64,000 bases of DNA, from NCBI RefSeq assembly GCF_020177335.1, contig NZ_JAIVMG010000008.1, positions 184,877 through 248,876 of the forward strand, given 5' to 3'. This stretch comes from Stappia indica (GTDB taxonomy: Bacteria > Pseudomonadota > Alphaproteobacteria > Rhizobiales > Stappiaceae). The notes under the pieces were generated by a model. The model did no database searches. It worked only from the letters and a program-made list of their open reading frames with translations, and was not told the origin of the DNA. The position numbers and the translations under genes were made by a program. This document shows, piece after piece, positions 46,721 through 56,223 of the stretch; the first letter of the stretch is position 1; every line of letters begins with the position of its first letter.

Positions 46721-47569
46721 TCAGTCGTAGAGGCTGCAGTTGATCGGCCGGCGCATCGCCGCGGTCATGATCCGGCCGGTGTTCGGCGACAGTCCGGCGA
46801 TCTCGAGCATCAGCTTCATGCGGATGGCATTGGCGAACTGCTCCTTGGAACGAACCGGCACGGAGAAGTGCCCTGGGCCGCCGATGACGCAATCCTCATA
46901 GTAGTGATCGATATGCATCATCGCCTGCCAGTCGTCCTGCGCCGATTTCAGCATCAGGGGCAGGCCATTGATGGTGATGCCATTGGCGATGGCGCGATCG
47001 CGGAACTCGGTGACTGCGCCGCCCTGGTTGTTGGGGCCGTCGCCGGAGATGTCGATCACCTTGCGGATGCCCTGATACCGGTTGCCGGCGATCATGGTCA
47101 TGGCCTGGGCCAGGGCGGAGGCGATGGAGGTGCGCTGGCGATGGTGCAGCGGCGCCTCGGCGATCCTGGCGGCAAAGGCGGCGGCCGTGGCGCCGTCGCT
47201 GATCACCGCCCAGTCGGCGACGATGTAATGTTCGCCGACACCGCCCCATTCCAGGTAGGAAATGGCGATCCGCCCGAGCGGACCGTAGCGAATGGCGTTG
47301 ACCACCTGCGGCGAGGTCAAGGCTGCCACGTAGCCGGCGCGTTGCACCTCCTGTTCGTCCCGGTCCATGGATTGCGAAATGTCGACGGCCAGGATCAGCT
47401 CCACATCCACTTCTGCATCCGGATCATAAGCATATCCGAGGATCGTGGGTTTGCCCGCCGACCAGGCCGGCCCGGCTCCTAACAGAAGCGGGAAGATCAG
47501 GGACAGCCCGATCAGCATGCGCGCGATCCAGCATGACCGCATATCGCGGGAGAACGTGAGAACGCCCAT
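46721..47569 (-). CDS. DUF1194 secreted von Willebrand factor A-like protein
   Basis: A 282-residue protein. A hydrophobic N-terminal segment (about residues 12-35, [16 protein letters not shown]) acts as signal peptide or anchor. The DUF1194 vWA-like domain begins [14 protein letters not shown], where DISQS is the MIDAS metal-binding motif (D-x-S-x-S). [11 protein letters not shown] is the conserved second motif of the family. Function is unknown; vWA domains bind proteins through metal. The ATG at 47569 follows a strong GGAGG on the minus strand. It is separated from mgsA and transcribed the same way. Confidence 0.88.
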   Translation of the reverse strand: MGVLTFSRDMRSCWIARMLIGLSLIFPLLLGAGPAWSAGKPTILGYAYDPDAEVDVELILAVDISQSMDRDEQEVQRAGYVAALTSPQVVNAIRYGPLGRIAISYLEWGGVGEHYIVADWAVISDGATAAAFAARIAEAPLHHRQRTSIASALAQAMTMIAGNRYQGIRKVIDISGDGPNNQGGAVTEFRDRAIANGITINGLPLMLKSAQDDWQAMMHIDHYYEDCVIGGPGHFSVPVRSKEQFANAIRMKLMLEIAGLSPNTGRIMTAAMRRPINCSLYD

Positions 47570-48280
47570 GGTCGAAACCTCCTTCAACCGGTGTGGCGGG
47601 CTCCTGCCGCGTTTCGTGTCCCTGTGCTTGCCATCCCCCAATTCGTCTTTTGGGTCCGGAGTTGCTGAGCCGGGTTTTTGGCCGACCGCCATCCGGGCCT
47701 GACGAGTCCATCATCAAGTCAGATCCACGAAGCGAGCATTCAGCCCGCGGGGTGGGTGAGGCGTGCCGGGATCGACGCTGGCATAGCCTCTCACCGCATC
47801 GCCGGGGTGTGCCCGCCGATGTTTCTGTCGTCTTTGTCGACTTGCGCGGAACTTCGTGGAAGTAGGGCGCGGGTCGAATCTTGGGGGTTGTGGAAGTGTA
47901 TCATGTTTTTAAGCTTTTTTAGAAAAACAATATTTGTACAAACGTCTGGTTGAGATTGCGATGAATTGTAAAATTGTCAAATTTACCCAGCGTAATTTTG
48001 AGGGGCTCCTTCTGCTTCGTCCTGCTGGCACGCATGCGTAAGGCCAAGATCGCAAGGGCATCAGTGGGGTTACGTCAGGGTGCCCGTGGTCGGGGTGCGT
48101 GGCGCTGCGGGCGGCCTGGACAAGGCGCTTGACCTCACCGGATGGGTGGGGCAGTCTCGTTTGAAAGAAATCCCATAAGCTGAATATTTTTTCGGCCACC
48201 AGAGGTAAGTGGACCCGGCGGGCCCGTCGTCTGACGGCGAAAGCGCGGGGCGGTGCGGATGAGGGGAGGCGAGCCCGGTC
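47570..48280. other. Long intergenic region ahead of the nucleoside superoperon
   Basis: 711 nt without a supported gene. The middle (about 47890-48000) is strikingly AT-rich and contains TTTGTACAAA (47933-47942) and repeated AATTGT motifs (about 47964-47977). A second AT patch lies at 48170-48195. It probably carries the promoter and operators of the SorC-type regulator gene. The GC-rich left part shows nothing I can name. Confidence 0.5.
47933..47942. promoter_or_regulatory. Palindrome TTTGTACAAA, candidate SorC-type operator
   Basis: A perfect 10-bp palindrome in the AT-rich spacer, followed about 20-40 nt later by AATTGT repeats. SorC-family regulators such as B. subtilis DeoR bind imperfect AT-rich palindromes, so this could be the autoregulatory site. 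Inference only. Confidence 0.35.
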
Positions 48281-49258
48281 ATGCGACAGGGTGACGGGAT
48301 CACAGACATGGCCATTCGTGCGGCCTGGATGTCTTTCGTCGGCGGGGCGACGCAAGGGCAGATCGCCACCCGTCTTGGAATCTCCTCGGCCAAGGTTCAT
48401 CGGCTGATTGCCCATGCGCAGCGCACCGGGCTGGTGCGTTTTCGGGTCGAGGGGCGGCCGACCGACTGTCTGGAGCTTGAGGCGGCGCTGATCGACGCCC
48501 ATGGGCTGGCGTCCTGCCTGATTGCGCCGGACATTGGTGCCGCTGGCGTGGATGCGTCGATTCAGGCGGTGGCGGAGCTGGCCGGAGAGCATCTGGCCAA
48601 TCTGCTCGGCAATGCCTCGGTCTCGCAGGTTGGCGTCGGCATGGGCCGGACCCTGAAGGCATCGGTCGACCTGATGCCGAGGATCCAGCGCCCGGATCTC
48701 AGGATCGTGTCGATCTCCGGATCGCTGACGCGCAAGCTGTCCGCCAATCCCTTCGATGTGGTTCAGCATCTGGCCGAACGCAGCGGCGGCGAGGGCTATT
48801 ATCTGCCGGTGCCCTATCTGGCCGAAAGCGTCGATGAGCGGGACATGTTCCTGAAGCAGCGCAGCGTTCAGGCGCTGCTGGAGCGGGCCCGTGCCTCGGA
48901 CCTGTTCGTCATCGGCATCGGATCGGTGGAAGATGACGGCCATCTTATCCGCCGCGACCTGATTTCCCGCGATGAGCAGCGCGACCTGATCGCCTCGGGC
49001 GCGGTCTGCGACCTGATGGGGCGGTTCATCGGCCGCGATGGCGCGCTTGTGCGCGCCCGGCTCAACGACAAGGCGGTGGGCCTGCCGTTCGAGGCGGTGC
49101 GCGGCGCCCGGGTGGTGGCGCTGGCGGGCGGCGCCGGCAAGAGCGAGGCAACCCGCGCGGCACTGCATGCGGGCATCATTACGGACCTGATCGTCGACGA
49201 AACCCTGGGCCGGGCCCTGGTGGCGGCGGACGGGACACAACGGGCCAGATCCGCGTGA
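48281..49258 (+). CDS. SorC/DeoR(Bs)-family sugar-binding transcriptional regulator
   Basis: A 325-residue regulator. The N-terminal helix-turn-helix (about 10-60) includes ATQGQIATRLGISSAKVHRL. The C-terminal sugar-phosphate-binding domain starts near residue 80 and has the family segments VGVGMGRTLKASV, ISGSLT, IGIGSV and GRALVAADG. Members sense phosphorylated sugars; the B. subtilis paralogue DeoR senses deoxyribose-5-phosphate. Its place at the head of the nucleoside genes makes control of that operon likely. The ATG at 48281 follows GGGGAGG. Confidence 0.9.
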   Translation: MRQGDGITDMAIRAAWMSFVGGATQGQIATRLGISSAKVHRLIAHAQRTGLVRFRVEGRPTDCLELEAALIDAHGLASCLIAPDIGAAGVDASIQAVAELAGEHLANLLGNASVSQVGVGMGRTLKASVDLMPRIQRPDLRIVSISGSLTRKLSANPFDVVQHLAERSGGEGYYLPVPYLAESVDERDMFLKQRSVQALLERARASDLFVIGIGSVEDDGHLIRRDLISRDEQRDLIASGAVCDLMGRFIGRDGALVRARLNDKAVGLPFEAVRGARVVALAGGAGKSEATRAALHAGIITDLIVDETLGRALVAADGTQRARSA

Positions 49259-49292
49259 AGACGGGCTGGGCCAACAGCTGGAGGTATGACAC

Positions 49293-50288
49293 GTGAAGAA
49301 ACTGTTATTGCTTGGAGCGGCCGCACTTGCGCTGACGGCCGGGGGCGCCGCCGCGCAGGAGATCCAGCCGGCGGTCGCCTATGATCTTGGCGGTAAATTC
49401 GACAAGTCCTTCAATGAGGCCGCCTATGTCGGCGCGGAGAAGTTCAAGGCCGACACCGGCATCGCCTATCGCGATTTCGAGATCCAGAACGACAGCCAGC
49501 GTGAACAGGCGCTGCGCAATTTCGCCCGGCGCGGCGCCAATCCGGTGGTGGCCATCGGCTTTTCCTATGCCAATGCGCTGGAGAAGGTCGCCAAGGAATT
49601 CCCCGACACAAAGTTCGCCATCGTCGACATGGTCGTCGATCTGCCGAACGTGCGCTCGATCGTCTTCAAGGAGCATGAGGGCTCCTACATCGTCGGCAAG
49701 CTGGCGGTGATGGCTTCCGAGACCGGCAAGGTCGGCTTCGTCGGCGGCATGGACATTCCGCTGATCCGCAAGTTCGCGTGTGGCTACAAGCAGGGCGTGC
49801 TCGAGACCAAGGCCGATGCGGAGGTGTTCGAGAACATGACCGGCACCACCGGTGCGGCCTGGACCGACCCGGTGAAGGGGGGCGAATTGGCCAAGTCGCA
49901 GATGGATCGCGGCGCCGATGTCATCTACCACGCGGCCGGTGGCACCGGTCTCGGCGTTCTCCAGGCGGTGGCCGATGCCGGCAAGCTGGGGATCGGCGTC
50001 GATTCCAACCAGAATGCCGTGCATCCGGGCTCGGTCCTGACCTCGATGACCAAGCGGGTCGATGTGGCCGTGGAAAAGGCCTTCACCGACGCCCGTGACG
50101 GCACGTGGACCTCCGGCTTCTACTCGCTCGGACTGGCCGAGGATGGTGTTGGCTGGGCCTATGACGACAACAACAAGGAACTGATCACCGAGGAGATGAT
50201 CGCCGCGGTCGATCAGGCCAAGGCCGATATCATCGCCGGCAAGATCAAGGTGCATGACTACATGGCCAGCAACGACTGCCCGTTCTGA
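49293..50288 (+). CDS. BMP-family nucleoside-binding lipoprotein/periplasmic protein, copy 1
   Basis: A 331-residue substrate-binding protein of the Bmp/PnrA family, which binds purine or other nucleosides. A signal peptide (MKKLLLLGAAALALTAGG, cleaved near AAAQ) has no lipobox Cys, so it is periplasmic. The mature start AYDLGGKFDKSFNEAAYVGA is the family nucleoside-binding loop. VGFVGGMDIPLIRKFACGY and GADVIYHAAGGTGLGVLQAV are conserved lobes. It starts at GTG 49293 with GGAGGT upstream. A near-identical paralogue follows. An intrinsic terminator between them would leave this one in excess over the importer. Confidence 0.93.
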   Translation: MKKLLLLGAAALALTAGGAAAQEIQPAVAYDLGGKFDKSFNEAAYVGAEKFKADTGIAYRDFEIQNDSQREQALRNFARRGANPVVAIGFSYANALEKVAKEFPDTKFAIVDMVVDLPNVRSIVFKEHEGSYIVGKLAVMASETGKVGFVGGMDIPLIRKFACGYKQGVLETKADAEVFENMTGTTGAAWTDPVKGGELAKSQMDRGADVIYHAAGGTGLGVLQAVADAGKLGIGVDSNQNAVHPGSVLTSMTKRVDVAVEKAFTDARDGTWTSGFYSLGLAEDGVGWAYDDNNKELITEEMIAAVDQAKADIIAGKIKVHDYMASNDCPF

Positions 50289-50299
50289 GCCTGACGCTT

Positions 50300-50336
50300 G
50301 GCGCTCCGCCGTTTCGGTCGGCGGGGCGCCGTTTTT
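50300..50336 (+). terminator. Terminator/attenuator between the two BMP genes
   Basis: GGCGCTCCGCCG (50300-50311) and CGGCGGGGCGCC (50319-50330) form a 12-bp stem with one mismatch and a 7-nt loop, followed by GTTTTT. It sits 11 nt after the first binding-protein stop and would give more of that protein than of the downstream transporter. Confidence 0.8.
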
Positions 50337-50391
50337 CGAGCCGGGCCTCTTCCGGCGAGCGACCCACCGTCCTGATGCGAGAGGACGCGAG

Positions 50392-51387
50392 ATGAACACC
50401 CTTCTGCGAGCCGCAAGCCTTGTGGCGGCGCTGCTGGTCCCCGGGCTGACGCCGGCATTGGCCGAGCCGGCGCTGGTCTATTCGGTTGGCGGCAAGTTCG
50501 ACGGCTCGTTCAACGAAGCGGCCTATCGCGGTGCGGAGGCGTTTCGGGAGAAGACCGGCGAAAGCTATCGCGATTTCGAGATCGCCCGCGATGCGGAAAG
50601 CCTGCCGGCGCTGCGCAATTTCGCCAATCGCGGCTATGCGCCGATCGTAGCCATCGGCTTCAACCAGGCCTCCGCTGTCGGCGCGGCGGCCAAGGCCTTT
50701 CCCGAGGCGCGATTCTCCATCGTCGACATGGTGGTGACCGCGCCGAATGTGCGTTCGGTGACCTTTCGCGAGCAGGAGGGGGCCTATATCGCCGGCCTGC
50801 TGGCGGCGATGGCCACAAAGACCGGCACCATCGGCTTCGTCGGCGGCATGGACATTCCGCTGATCCGGCGCTTCCTGTGCGGCTACCGGCAGGGCGCGGC
50901 CTCGGTCTCGGAGGATGTCCGGGTGCTGTTCAACATGGCCGGCGACACGCCGGCGGCCTTCGCCGATCCGGCGCGCGGCGCGGAGCTGGCCCGCTCACAG
51001 ATCGCGCGCGGCGCGGATGTGATCATCCAGGCGGCCGGCGGCACCGGCATTGGCGTTCTCCAGGCGGTGGCCGATGCCGGCAAGCTGGGGATCGGTACCG
51101 ACAGCAACCAGAACGGCCTGCACCCGGGCAAGGTGCTCACCTCGATCCGCAAGCGGGTCGATGCGGCGGTGCTGGACAATTTTCTCGATGAGCTTTCCGG
51201 CGAATGGACGCCGGGGGTGCATGTGCTCGGCCTGAAGGAGGGCGGCATGGACTGGGTGATCGACGCCAACAACCGCGAGCTGATCACGGCGGACATGGAA
51301 GCGGCAGCACGCCGCGCCGAAGAGGACATTGCCGCTGGCCGCGCTGTTGTTCGCGACATCGCGCAAGACGGGACCTGCCCGCTATGA
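50392..51387 (+). CDS. BMP-family nucleoside-binding protein, copy 2
   Basis: A 331-residue paralogue of the previous gene, with its own signal peptide (MNTLLRAASLVAALLVPGL, cleaved near ALAEP) and mature start VYSVGGKFDGSFNEAAYRGA. Two stretches of 37 and 44 nt are identical in the two genes (for example 51052-51095 against 49953-49996). Those outside diverge, so a tandem duplication followed by divergence or gene conversion is likely. It may broaden ligand range, for instance purine against pyrimidine nucleosides. Its stop overlaps the ATPase start (ATGA). The ATG at 50392 follows GAGGACGCGAG. Confidence 0.93.
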   Translation: MNTLLRAASLVAALLVPGLTPALAEPALVYSVGGKFDGSFNEAAYRGAEAFREKTGESYRDFEIARDAESLPALRNFANRGYAPIVAIGFNQASAVGAAAKAFPEARFSIVDMVVTAPNVRSVTFREQEGAYIAGLLAAMATKTGTIGFVGGMDIPLIRRFLCGYRQGAASVSEDVRVLFNMAGDTPAAFADPARGAELARSQIARGADVIIQAAGGTGIGVLQAVADAGKLGIGTDSNQNGLHPGKVLTSIRKRVDAAVLDNFLDELSGEWTPGVHVLGLKEGGMDWVIDANNRELITADMEAAARRAEEDIAAGRAVVRDIAQDGTCPL

Positions 51388-52919
51388 CCGCCCCGCTCGC
51401 CATCGAGCTTGTCGGCATCGACAAGCGGTTCGGCTCCGTGCGGGCCAACAAGGACATCGACCTGAAGGTCGCCAAGGGCTCGATCCATGGCATCGTCGGC
51501 GAGAACGGCGCCGGCAAGTCGACGCTGATGTCGATCCTTTACGGTTTCTACCACGCGGATGGGGGCGAAATCCGCGTCGATGGCCGGCCGGTGACGATTG
51601 CCGACAGCCAGGCGGCGATTGCCCTCGGTATTGGCATGGTGCATCAGCATTTCATGCTGGTGGAGAATTTCACCGTGCTGGAAAACGTCATTCTTGGCGC
51701 GGAGGGCGGCCCGCTCCTGGCCGGCGGGGTGGCCCGTGCCCGGGCGACGCTGAAGCGGCTGGCCGAGGATTACGATCTGAAGGTCGATCCGGATGCGGTG
51801 ATCGAGGATCTGCCCGTCGGCTTGCAGCAGCGGGTGGAGATCCTCAAGGCGCTGTTTCGCGGCGCCGATATCCTGATCCTCGACGAGCCGACCGGGGTGC
51901 TGACCCCGGCGGAGGCCGATCACCTGTTCCGCATCCTCAAGGTGCTGCGCGACGAGGGCAAGACGGTCCTTCTGATCACCCACAAGCTGCGCGAGATCAT
52001 GGCCATCACCGACGAGGTGTCGGTGATGCGGCGCGGCGAGATGGTGGCGACGCGGCAGACCTCGAAGACCTCCATGGGCGAGTTGGCCGAGCTGATGGTC
52101 GGTCGGCGGGTCCTGCTGGAGGTGGAGAAGCAGCCGGCCTCGCCCGGACGGCCGGTGCTGCAGGTGGAGAACCTGACCGCCCGCGACGGGCGCGGGGTGG
52201 ATGTGGTGCGCGATGTCTCCTTCGAGGTGCGCGCCGGCGAAATCGTCGGCATTGCCGGGGTGTCCGGCAATGGCCAGTCGGAGCTTCTGGAGGCAATCGC
52301 CGGCATCCGTCCGGTTCGTTCCGGCGCGGTGACCATCGACGGCACCCGCCTCGATCTGGCGCGGCACCCGGTCGATGCCGCAGCCATGCGCCGTCATGGC
52401 CTTGCCCATGTGCCGGAGGACCGGCATCGCATGGGGCTGGTGACCAGTTTCAGCGAATACGAGAACGCGATCCTCGGCTATCACCGCGACCCGGCCTATG
52501 GCCGGGGACCGATGCTCGACATCGGTGCGATCCGTGAGGCGGCGCGGGTGGAGATCGAGAAATACGACATTCGCCCGCCCGATTGCCTGTTGCGCACCGC
52601 CGGGTTTTCCGGCGGCAACCAGCAGAAGATCGTGCTGGCGCGGGAGATCGAGCGCGACCCGGTGATCCTCCTGGTCGGCCAACCGACACGCGGGGTCGAC
52701 ATCGGCGCCATCGAGTTCATTCACAAGCGGCTCGTTGCCCTGCGCGATGCCGGCAAGGGCGTGCTGCTCGTGTCGGTCGAGCTCGATGAGATCCGGGCCC
52801 TGGCCGACCGGGTTCTGGTGATGTTCGACGGCCGGGTGGTCGGCGAGCGGGCGCCGGAGACGGACGAAAGCGAACTGGGGCTGTTGATGGCCGGTGCGGC
52901 GCAGGAGGCGGCGGAATGA
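51384..52919 (+). CDS. ABC transporter ATPase with two ATP-binding domains (nucleoside importer)
   Basis: A 511-residue tandem ATPase. Domain 1 has GENGAGKST (Walker A) and ILILDEPTG (Walker B). Domain 2 has GVSGNGQS (degenerate Walker A without the usual Lys) and the signature [15 protein letters not shown]. Its Walker B is altered to [10 protein letters not shown], where Glu is replaced by Gln. Such asymmetric second sites are typical of ribose/nucleoside-type importers (RbsA/YufO-like). It pairs with the two permeases downstream and the BMP proteins upstream; all junctions overlap or nearly so. Confidence 0.95.
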   Translation: MTAPLAIELVGIDKRFGSVRANKDIDLKVAKGSIHGIVGENGAGKSTLMSILYGFYHADGGEIRVDGRPVTIADSQAAIALGIGMVHQHFMLVENFTVLENVILGAEGGPLLAGGVARARATLKRLAEDYDLKVDPDAVIEDLPVGLQQRVEILKALFRGADILILDEPTGVLTPAEADHLFRILKVLRDEGKTVLLITHKLREIMAITDEVSVMRRGEMVATRQTSKTSMGELAELMVGRRVLLEVEKQPASPGRPVLQVENLTARDGRGVDVVRDVSFEVRAGEIVGIAGVSGNGQSELLEAIAGIRPVRSGAVTIDGTRLDLARHPVDAAAMRRHGLAHVPEDRHRMGLVTSFSEYENAILGYHRDPAYGRGPMLDIGAIREAARVEIEKYDIRPPDCLLRTAGFSGGNQQKIVLAREIERDPVILLVGQPTRGVDIGAIEFIHKRLVALRDAGKGVLLVSVELDEIRALADRVLVMFDGRVVGERAPETDESELGLLMAGAAQEAAE

Positions 52920-54022
52920 GGGCTGGGCAATTGCCGCGCTGGGCCGATTACGGCCTGATGCCGGCGATCAATGTGGTGGCGGCGTTTCTGGTCTCCGGGC
53001 TGGTGGTGCTCCTGATCGGCGAAAACCCGGTCGAGGCGGTGCGGATCCTCGTTTGGGGCGCGCTCGGCTGGAACGAGGGCATCGGCTTCACCCTGTTCTA
53101 CGCCACCAATTTCATCTTTACCGGGCTGGCGGTCGCCGTCGCCTTCCATGCCGGGCTGTTCAACATCGGCGGCGAGGGCCAGGCCTATCTCGGCGGGCTC
53201 GGCGTCGCGCTCGCCTGTCTGGCGCTCGACCGTTTCGTGCCCTGGTGGGTCACCCTGCCGGTGGCGGTGGCCGGGGCGGCGGCGGCCGGCGCGCTGTGGG
53301 CGCTGGTGCCGGCCTATCTTCAGGCGAAACGCGGCAGCCATGTGGTGATCACCACCATCATGTTCAATTTCATCGCCGCCTCGCTGATGGTCTATCTCCT
53401 GGTCAATGTGATGGCCAAGACCGGGTCGATGCAGCCGGAAACCCGCACCTTCGAGGCTGGCGGCCGGCTGCCGCTGCTGCAGACGATCCTGCCGGGGGTG
53501 GATTTCGGCTCAGCGCCGGTGAACCTTTCCTTCGTGCTGGCGCTTCTGTCCTGTCTGCTGGTCTGGGTGCTGATCTGGCGCACACGGCTCGGCTATGAGA
53601 TCCGCACCTTCGGCGCCAGCCCGGGAGCGGCGGTCTATGCCGGCATTTCACCGGTGCGCATCACCATCGTCACCATGCTGATTTCCGGCGGGCTGGCCGG
53701 CATGATGGCGATCAACGAGATCATGGGCTCGCAGCACCGGCTGCTGATCGAATTCGTCTCCGGCTACGGCTTTGTCGGCATTGCCGTGGCGCTGATGGGC
53801 CGGGCCCATCCGGTCGGCATCATCCTGGCGGCGATCCTGTTCGGCATCCTCTATCAGGGCGGGGCGGAGCTTGCCTTCGAGATGCCGGCGATCACCCGCG
53901 ACATGATCGTGGTGATCCAGGGGCTTGTGATCCTGTTCGCCGGCGCGCTGGAGCATATGTTCCGGCCGTTGCTGTTGCGCCTGTTCGGCATCCTGGCCGC
54001 GCCGGCCTCGAAGCCGGCGTGA
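52916..54022 (+). CDS. Nucleoside ABC transporter permease 1
   Basis: A 368-residue membrane protein of the BPD_transp_2 (RbsC-like) family with about ten transmembrane segments. FNIGGEGQAYLGGLG near residue 78 and the AVYAGISPVRITIVTMLISG segment are typical of the larger YufP-like permease of BMP-type systems. It overlaps the ATPase gene by 4 nt (ATGA) and lies 16 nt before the second permease. It forms the translocation channel as a heterodimer with the next protein. Confidence 0.94.
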   Translation: MRAGQLPRWADYGLMPAINVVAAFLVSGLVVLLIGENPVEAVRILVWGALGWNEGIGFTLFYATNFIFTGLAVAVAFHAGLFNIGGEGQAYLGGLGVALACLALDRFVPWWVTLPVAVAGAAAAGALWALVPAYLQAKRGSHVVITTIMFNFIAASLMVYLLVNVMAKTGSMQPETRTFEAGGRLPLLQTILPGVDFGSAPVNLSFVLALLSCLLVWVLIWRTRLGYEIRTFGASPGAAVYAGISPVRITIVTMLISGGLAGMMAINEIMGSQHRLLIEFVSGYGFVGIAVALMGRAHPVGIILAAILFGILYQGGAELAFEMPAITRDMIVVIQGLVILFAGALEHMFRPLLLRLFGILAAPASKPA

Positions 54023-54038
54023 GGAAAGGGGCACCACC

Positions 54039-55007
54039 ATGTTCGAAACCCTGATCCTCATCCTCGACAGCACGGTGCGTCTGGCGACGCCGCTGCTGCT
54101 CGCCGCGCTCGCCGGGCTCTACTCGGAACGCTCCGGCGTGTTCGACATCGGTCTTGAAGGCAAGATGCTCGGCGCTGCCTTCGCCGCCGGCGCAGCCGCC
54201 GCCGTCACCGGCTCGGCCTGGGCGGGGCTTGCCGCCGGCATCCTGGTTGCCATCGCGCTGGCGCTGGTGCACGGCTTTGCCTGCATCACCCATCGCGGCA
54301 ACCAGATCGTCTCCGGCGTTGCTATCAACTTTCTCGCCATCGGCCTGACGGCGCTGCTGGGGCAGGACTGGTTCCGCCAGGGCGGACGCACCCCGCCGCT
54401 GTCCGGCGACGGGCGCTTCACCAATATCCAGTTGCCCTTCGCCGAGGCCCTGCGCGACGTGCCGGTGATCGGTGGCCTCTATTCGGAGCTTCTGTCGGGC
54501 CATAATCTGCTGGTCTATGTCGCCTTCCTCGCCGTTCCGGTGACCTGGTGGGTGCTGTTCCGCACCCGCTTCGGTCTGCGCCTCAGGGCGGTCGGCGAGA
54601 ATCCGGCGGCGGTCGATACCGCCGGGATCTCGGTCACTTGGCTGCGCTACCGGGCGGTGATCTGCACCGGCATCCTGTGCGGCATTGCCGGTACCTACCT
54701 GTCGGTGGCCCAGTCCGCCGGCTTCATCAAGGACATGACGGCGGGCAAGGGGTTCATCGCCCTTGCGGCGCTGATCTTTGCCAAATGGAAACCGGTTCCG
54801 GTGATGTTCGCCTGCCTGCTGTTCGGTTTTCTTGACGCAGCGGCAATCCGGTTGCAGGGTCAGGAAATACCCGGTATCGGCGAAGTGCCGGTGCAGGCGA
54901 TCCAGGCACTGCCTTATATCCTGACCGTTGTGCTGCTGGCCGGGTTCATCGGCCGCGCTGTTCCGCCCAAGGCCGGCGGCGTGGCCTACGTCAAGGAGCG
55001 AACCTGA
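54039..55007 (+). CDS. Nucleoside ABC transporter permease 2
   Basis: A 322-residue YufQ-like permease with about nine transmembrane segments. SGVFDIGLEGKMLGAAF near residue 30 mirrors the loop of permease 1, and NPAAVDTAGISVTWLRYRAVI is the ATPase-contact region. It partners permease 1. Its stop overlaps the cdd start by one base (TGATG), linking transport with catabolism in one message. Confidence 0.94.
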   Translation: MFETLILILDSTVRLATPLLLAALAGLYSERSGVFDIGLEGKMLGAAFAAGAAAAVTGSAWAGLAAGILVAIALALVHGFACITHRGNQIVSGVAINFLAIGLTALLGQDWFRQGGRTPPLSGDGRFTNIQLPFAEALRDVPVIGGLYSELLSGHNLLVYVAFLAVPVTWWVLFRTRFGLRLRAVGENPAAVDTAGISVTWLRYRAVICTGILCGIAGTYLSVAQSAGFIKDMTAGKGFIALAALIFAKWKPVPVMFACLLFGFLDAAAIRLQGQEIPGIGEVPVQAIQALPYILTVVLLAGFIGRAVPPKAGGVAYVKERT

Positions 55008-55414
55008 TGTCTCGATTCGATGAACTGTTTGCCGCGGCTGCCGCCGCGCGTGCCAATGCCTATGACAAATACTCCGGCTTTGCCGTGGGCGCCGCCGTTT
55101 TGGGCAAGGATGGCAAGATCTATTCCGGCTGCAACGTGGAGAATGCCAGTTTTCCCGAGGGCTGGTGCGCCGAGACAACGGCGCTTGGCAAGATGATCTG
55201 TTCGGGCGAACGGGAGGTGGCCGAGGTGCTGGTGATGGCCGATGCCGCCCTGTGCACCCCCTGCGGCGGTTGCCGCCAGCGGCTGGCCGAATTCGCCCTC
55301 GACGAGGTGGTTGTGCATATCTGCGACCTGTCGGGCTTGAGAAAGAACTACACCATTGGGGAATTGTTGCCGGCACGCTTCGTGCTGGAGGCAGGGGAGA
55401 GCGCGAGCGCATGA
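55007..55414 (+). CDS. cdd: Cytidine deaminase
   Basis: A 135-residue tetrameric-type cytidine deaminase. Zinc ligands come from CAE (in GWCAETTALGKM, the short-form equivalent of HAE) and PCGGC. NVENASFPEGWCAE includes the substrate-binding Asn and the Glu that protonates the base. It converts cytidine and deoxycytidine to uridine and deoxyuridine, ready for phosphorolysis by DeoA or PNP-type enzymes. The stop overlaps the next start by 4 nt (ATGA). Confidence 0.96.
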   Translation: MSRFDELFAAAAAARANAYDKYSGFAVGAAVLGKDGKIYSGCNVENASFPEGWCAETTALGKMICSGEREVAEVLVMADAALCTPCGGCRQRLAEFALDEVVVHICDLSGLRKNYTIGELLPARFVLEAGESASA

Positions 55415-56223
55415 GTGGTTATGGTCCCGAATGCGCCACGGTGGTGCGCGCTGCCCGTCCGGGCAAGTACCGTCTTGGACTGATCCTCGGCTCCGGTCTC
55501 GGCTCGCTCGCCGACGAGGTCGAGGATGCGGTGCGCATCTCCTATTCCAAGCTTTCGGGCTTTCCCGTGTCTTCCGTGTCCTCGCACGGCAGTGAACTGG
55601 TGGCCGGGACCCTGCAAGGGGTGCCGGTCGCGGTGCTGTCGGGCCGGGCGCATTACTATGAGAGCGGCGTTCCCGGTGTCATGCGCACGCCGCTGGAAAC
55701 GCTGAAGGAGCTCGGCTGCGACACCGTGCTTCTGACCAATGCCGCCGGCTCCTTGCGCGAGGAGTTCCGCCCCGGCACGCCGATGCTGATTTCCGACCAC
55801 ATCAACTGGTCGGGGCTCAATCCGCTGATCGGCGAGGAGAGCGAGGCGCGCTTCCTCGACATGAGCACGGCCTATGACGAGGGGCTGCGCGGCCGCATCC
55901 GCCGCATCGCCGAGGAGGAGGGCATCGCCCTTGGCGAAGGGGTCTACATGTGGTTTTCCGGCCCGTCCTTCGAGACCCCGGCGGAAATCCGCATGGCCCG
56001 GACCCTGGGCGCCGACGCGGTCGGCATGTCGACGGTGCCGGAGGTGATCCTCGCGCGGTTCCTCGGCATGAAGGTCGCGGCCATCTCCACCATTACCAAC
56101 TATGGCGCGGGGCTGCAGCCGCACGCCCTGTCCCATGACGAAACCAAGTCGACCGCCCTGCTTGCGGTCGATGCCCTGAAGACGCTGATCCGGCGCTTCG
56201 CGAAGGACCTTGCCGATGACTGA
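55411..56223 (+). CDS. punA: Purine nucleoside phosphorylase (trimeric PNP class)
   Basis: A 270-residue phosphorylase of the low-mass trimeric class, longer than hexameric DeoD (about 236 aa). LILGSGLGSLADEV is the phosphate-binding N-terminal motif, RAHYYE the substrate loop, and GPSFETPAEI and STITNYGAG the base-binding region (Asn in SxxxNxxxG). It splits inosine, guanosine and deoxy forms to base plus ribose-1-phosphate. It overlaps cdd by 4 nt and deoC by 8 nt. The symbol is by family resemblance. Confidence 0.95.
   Translation: MSGYGPECATVVRAARPGKYRLGLILGSGLGSLADEVEDAVRISYSKLSGFPVSSVSSHGSELVAGTLQGVPVAVLSGRAHYYESGVPGVMRTPLETLKELGCDTVLLTNAAGSLREEFRPGTPMLISDHINWSGLNPLIGEESEARFLDMSTAYDEGLRGRIRRIAEEEGIALGEGVYMWFSGPSFETPAEIRMARTLGADAVGMSTVPEVILARFLGMKVAAISTITNYGAGLQPHALSHDETKSTALLAVDALKTLIRRFAKDLADD

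Noticed and set aside
47860..47890. GGGTCGAATCTTG as a possible tRNA T-loop
   Set aside because: The T-stem does not pair and no acceptor, D or anticodon stem can be drawn in the preceding 70 nt.
47678..47953. Small protein-coding frame of about 90 codons in the spacer before the SorC-type gene
   Set aside because: No ribosome site, no recognisable domain, and composition changes abruptly inside it from GC-rich to AT-rich.
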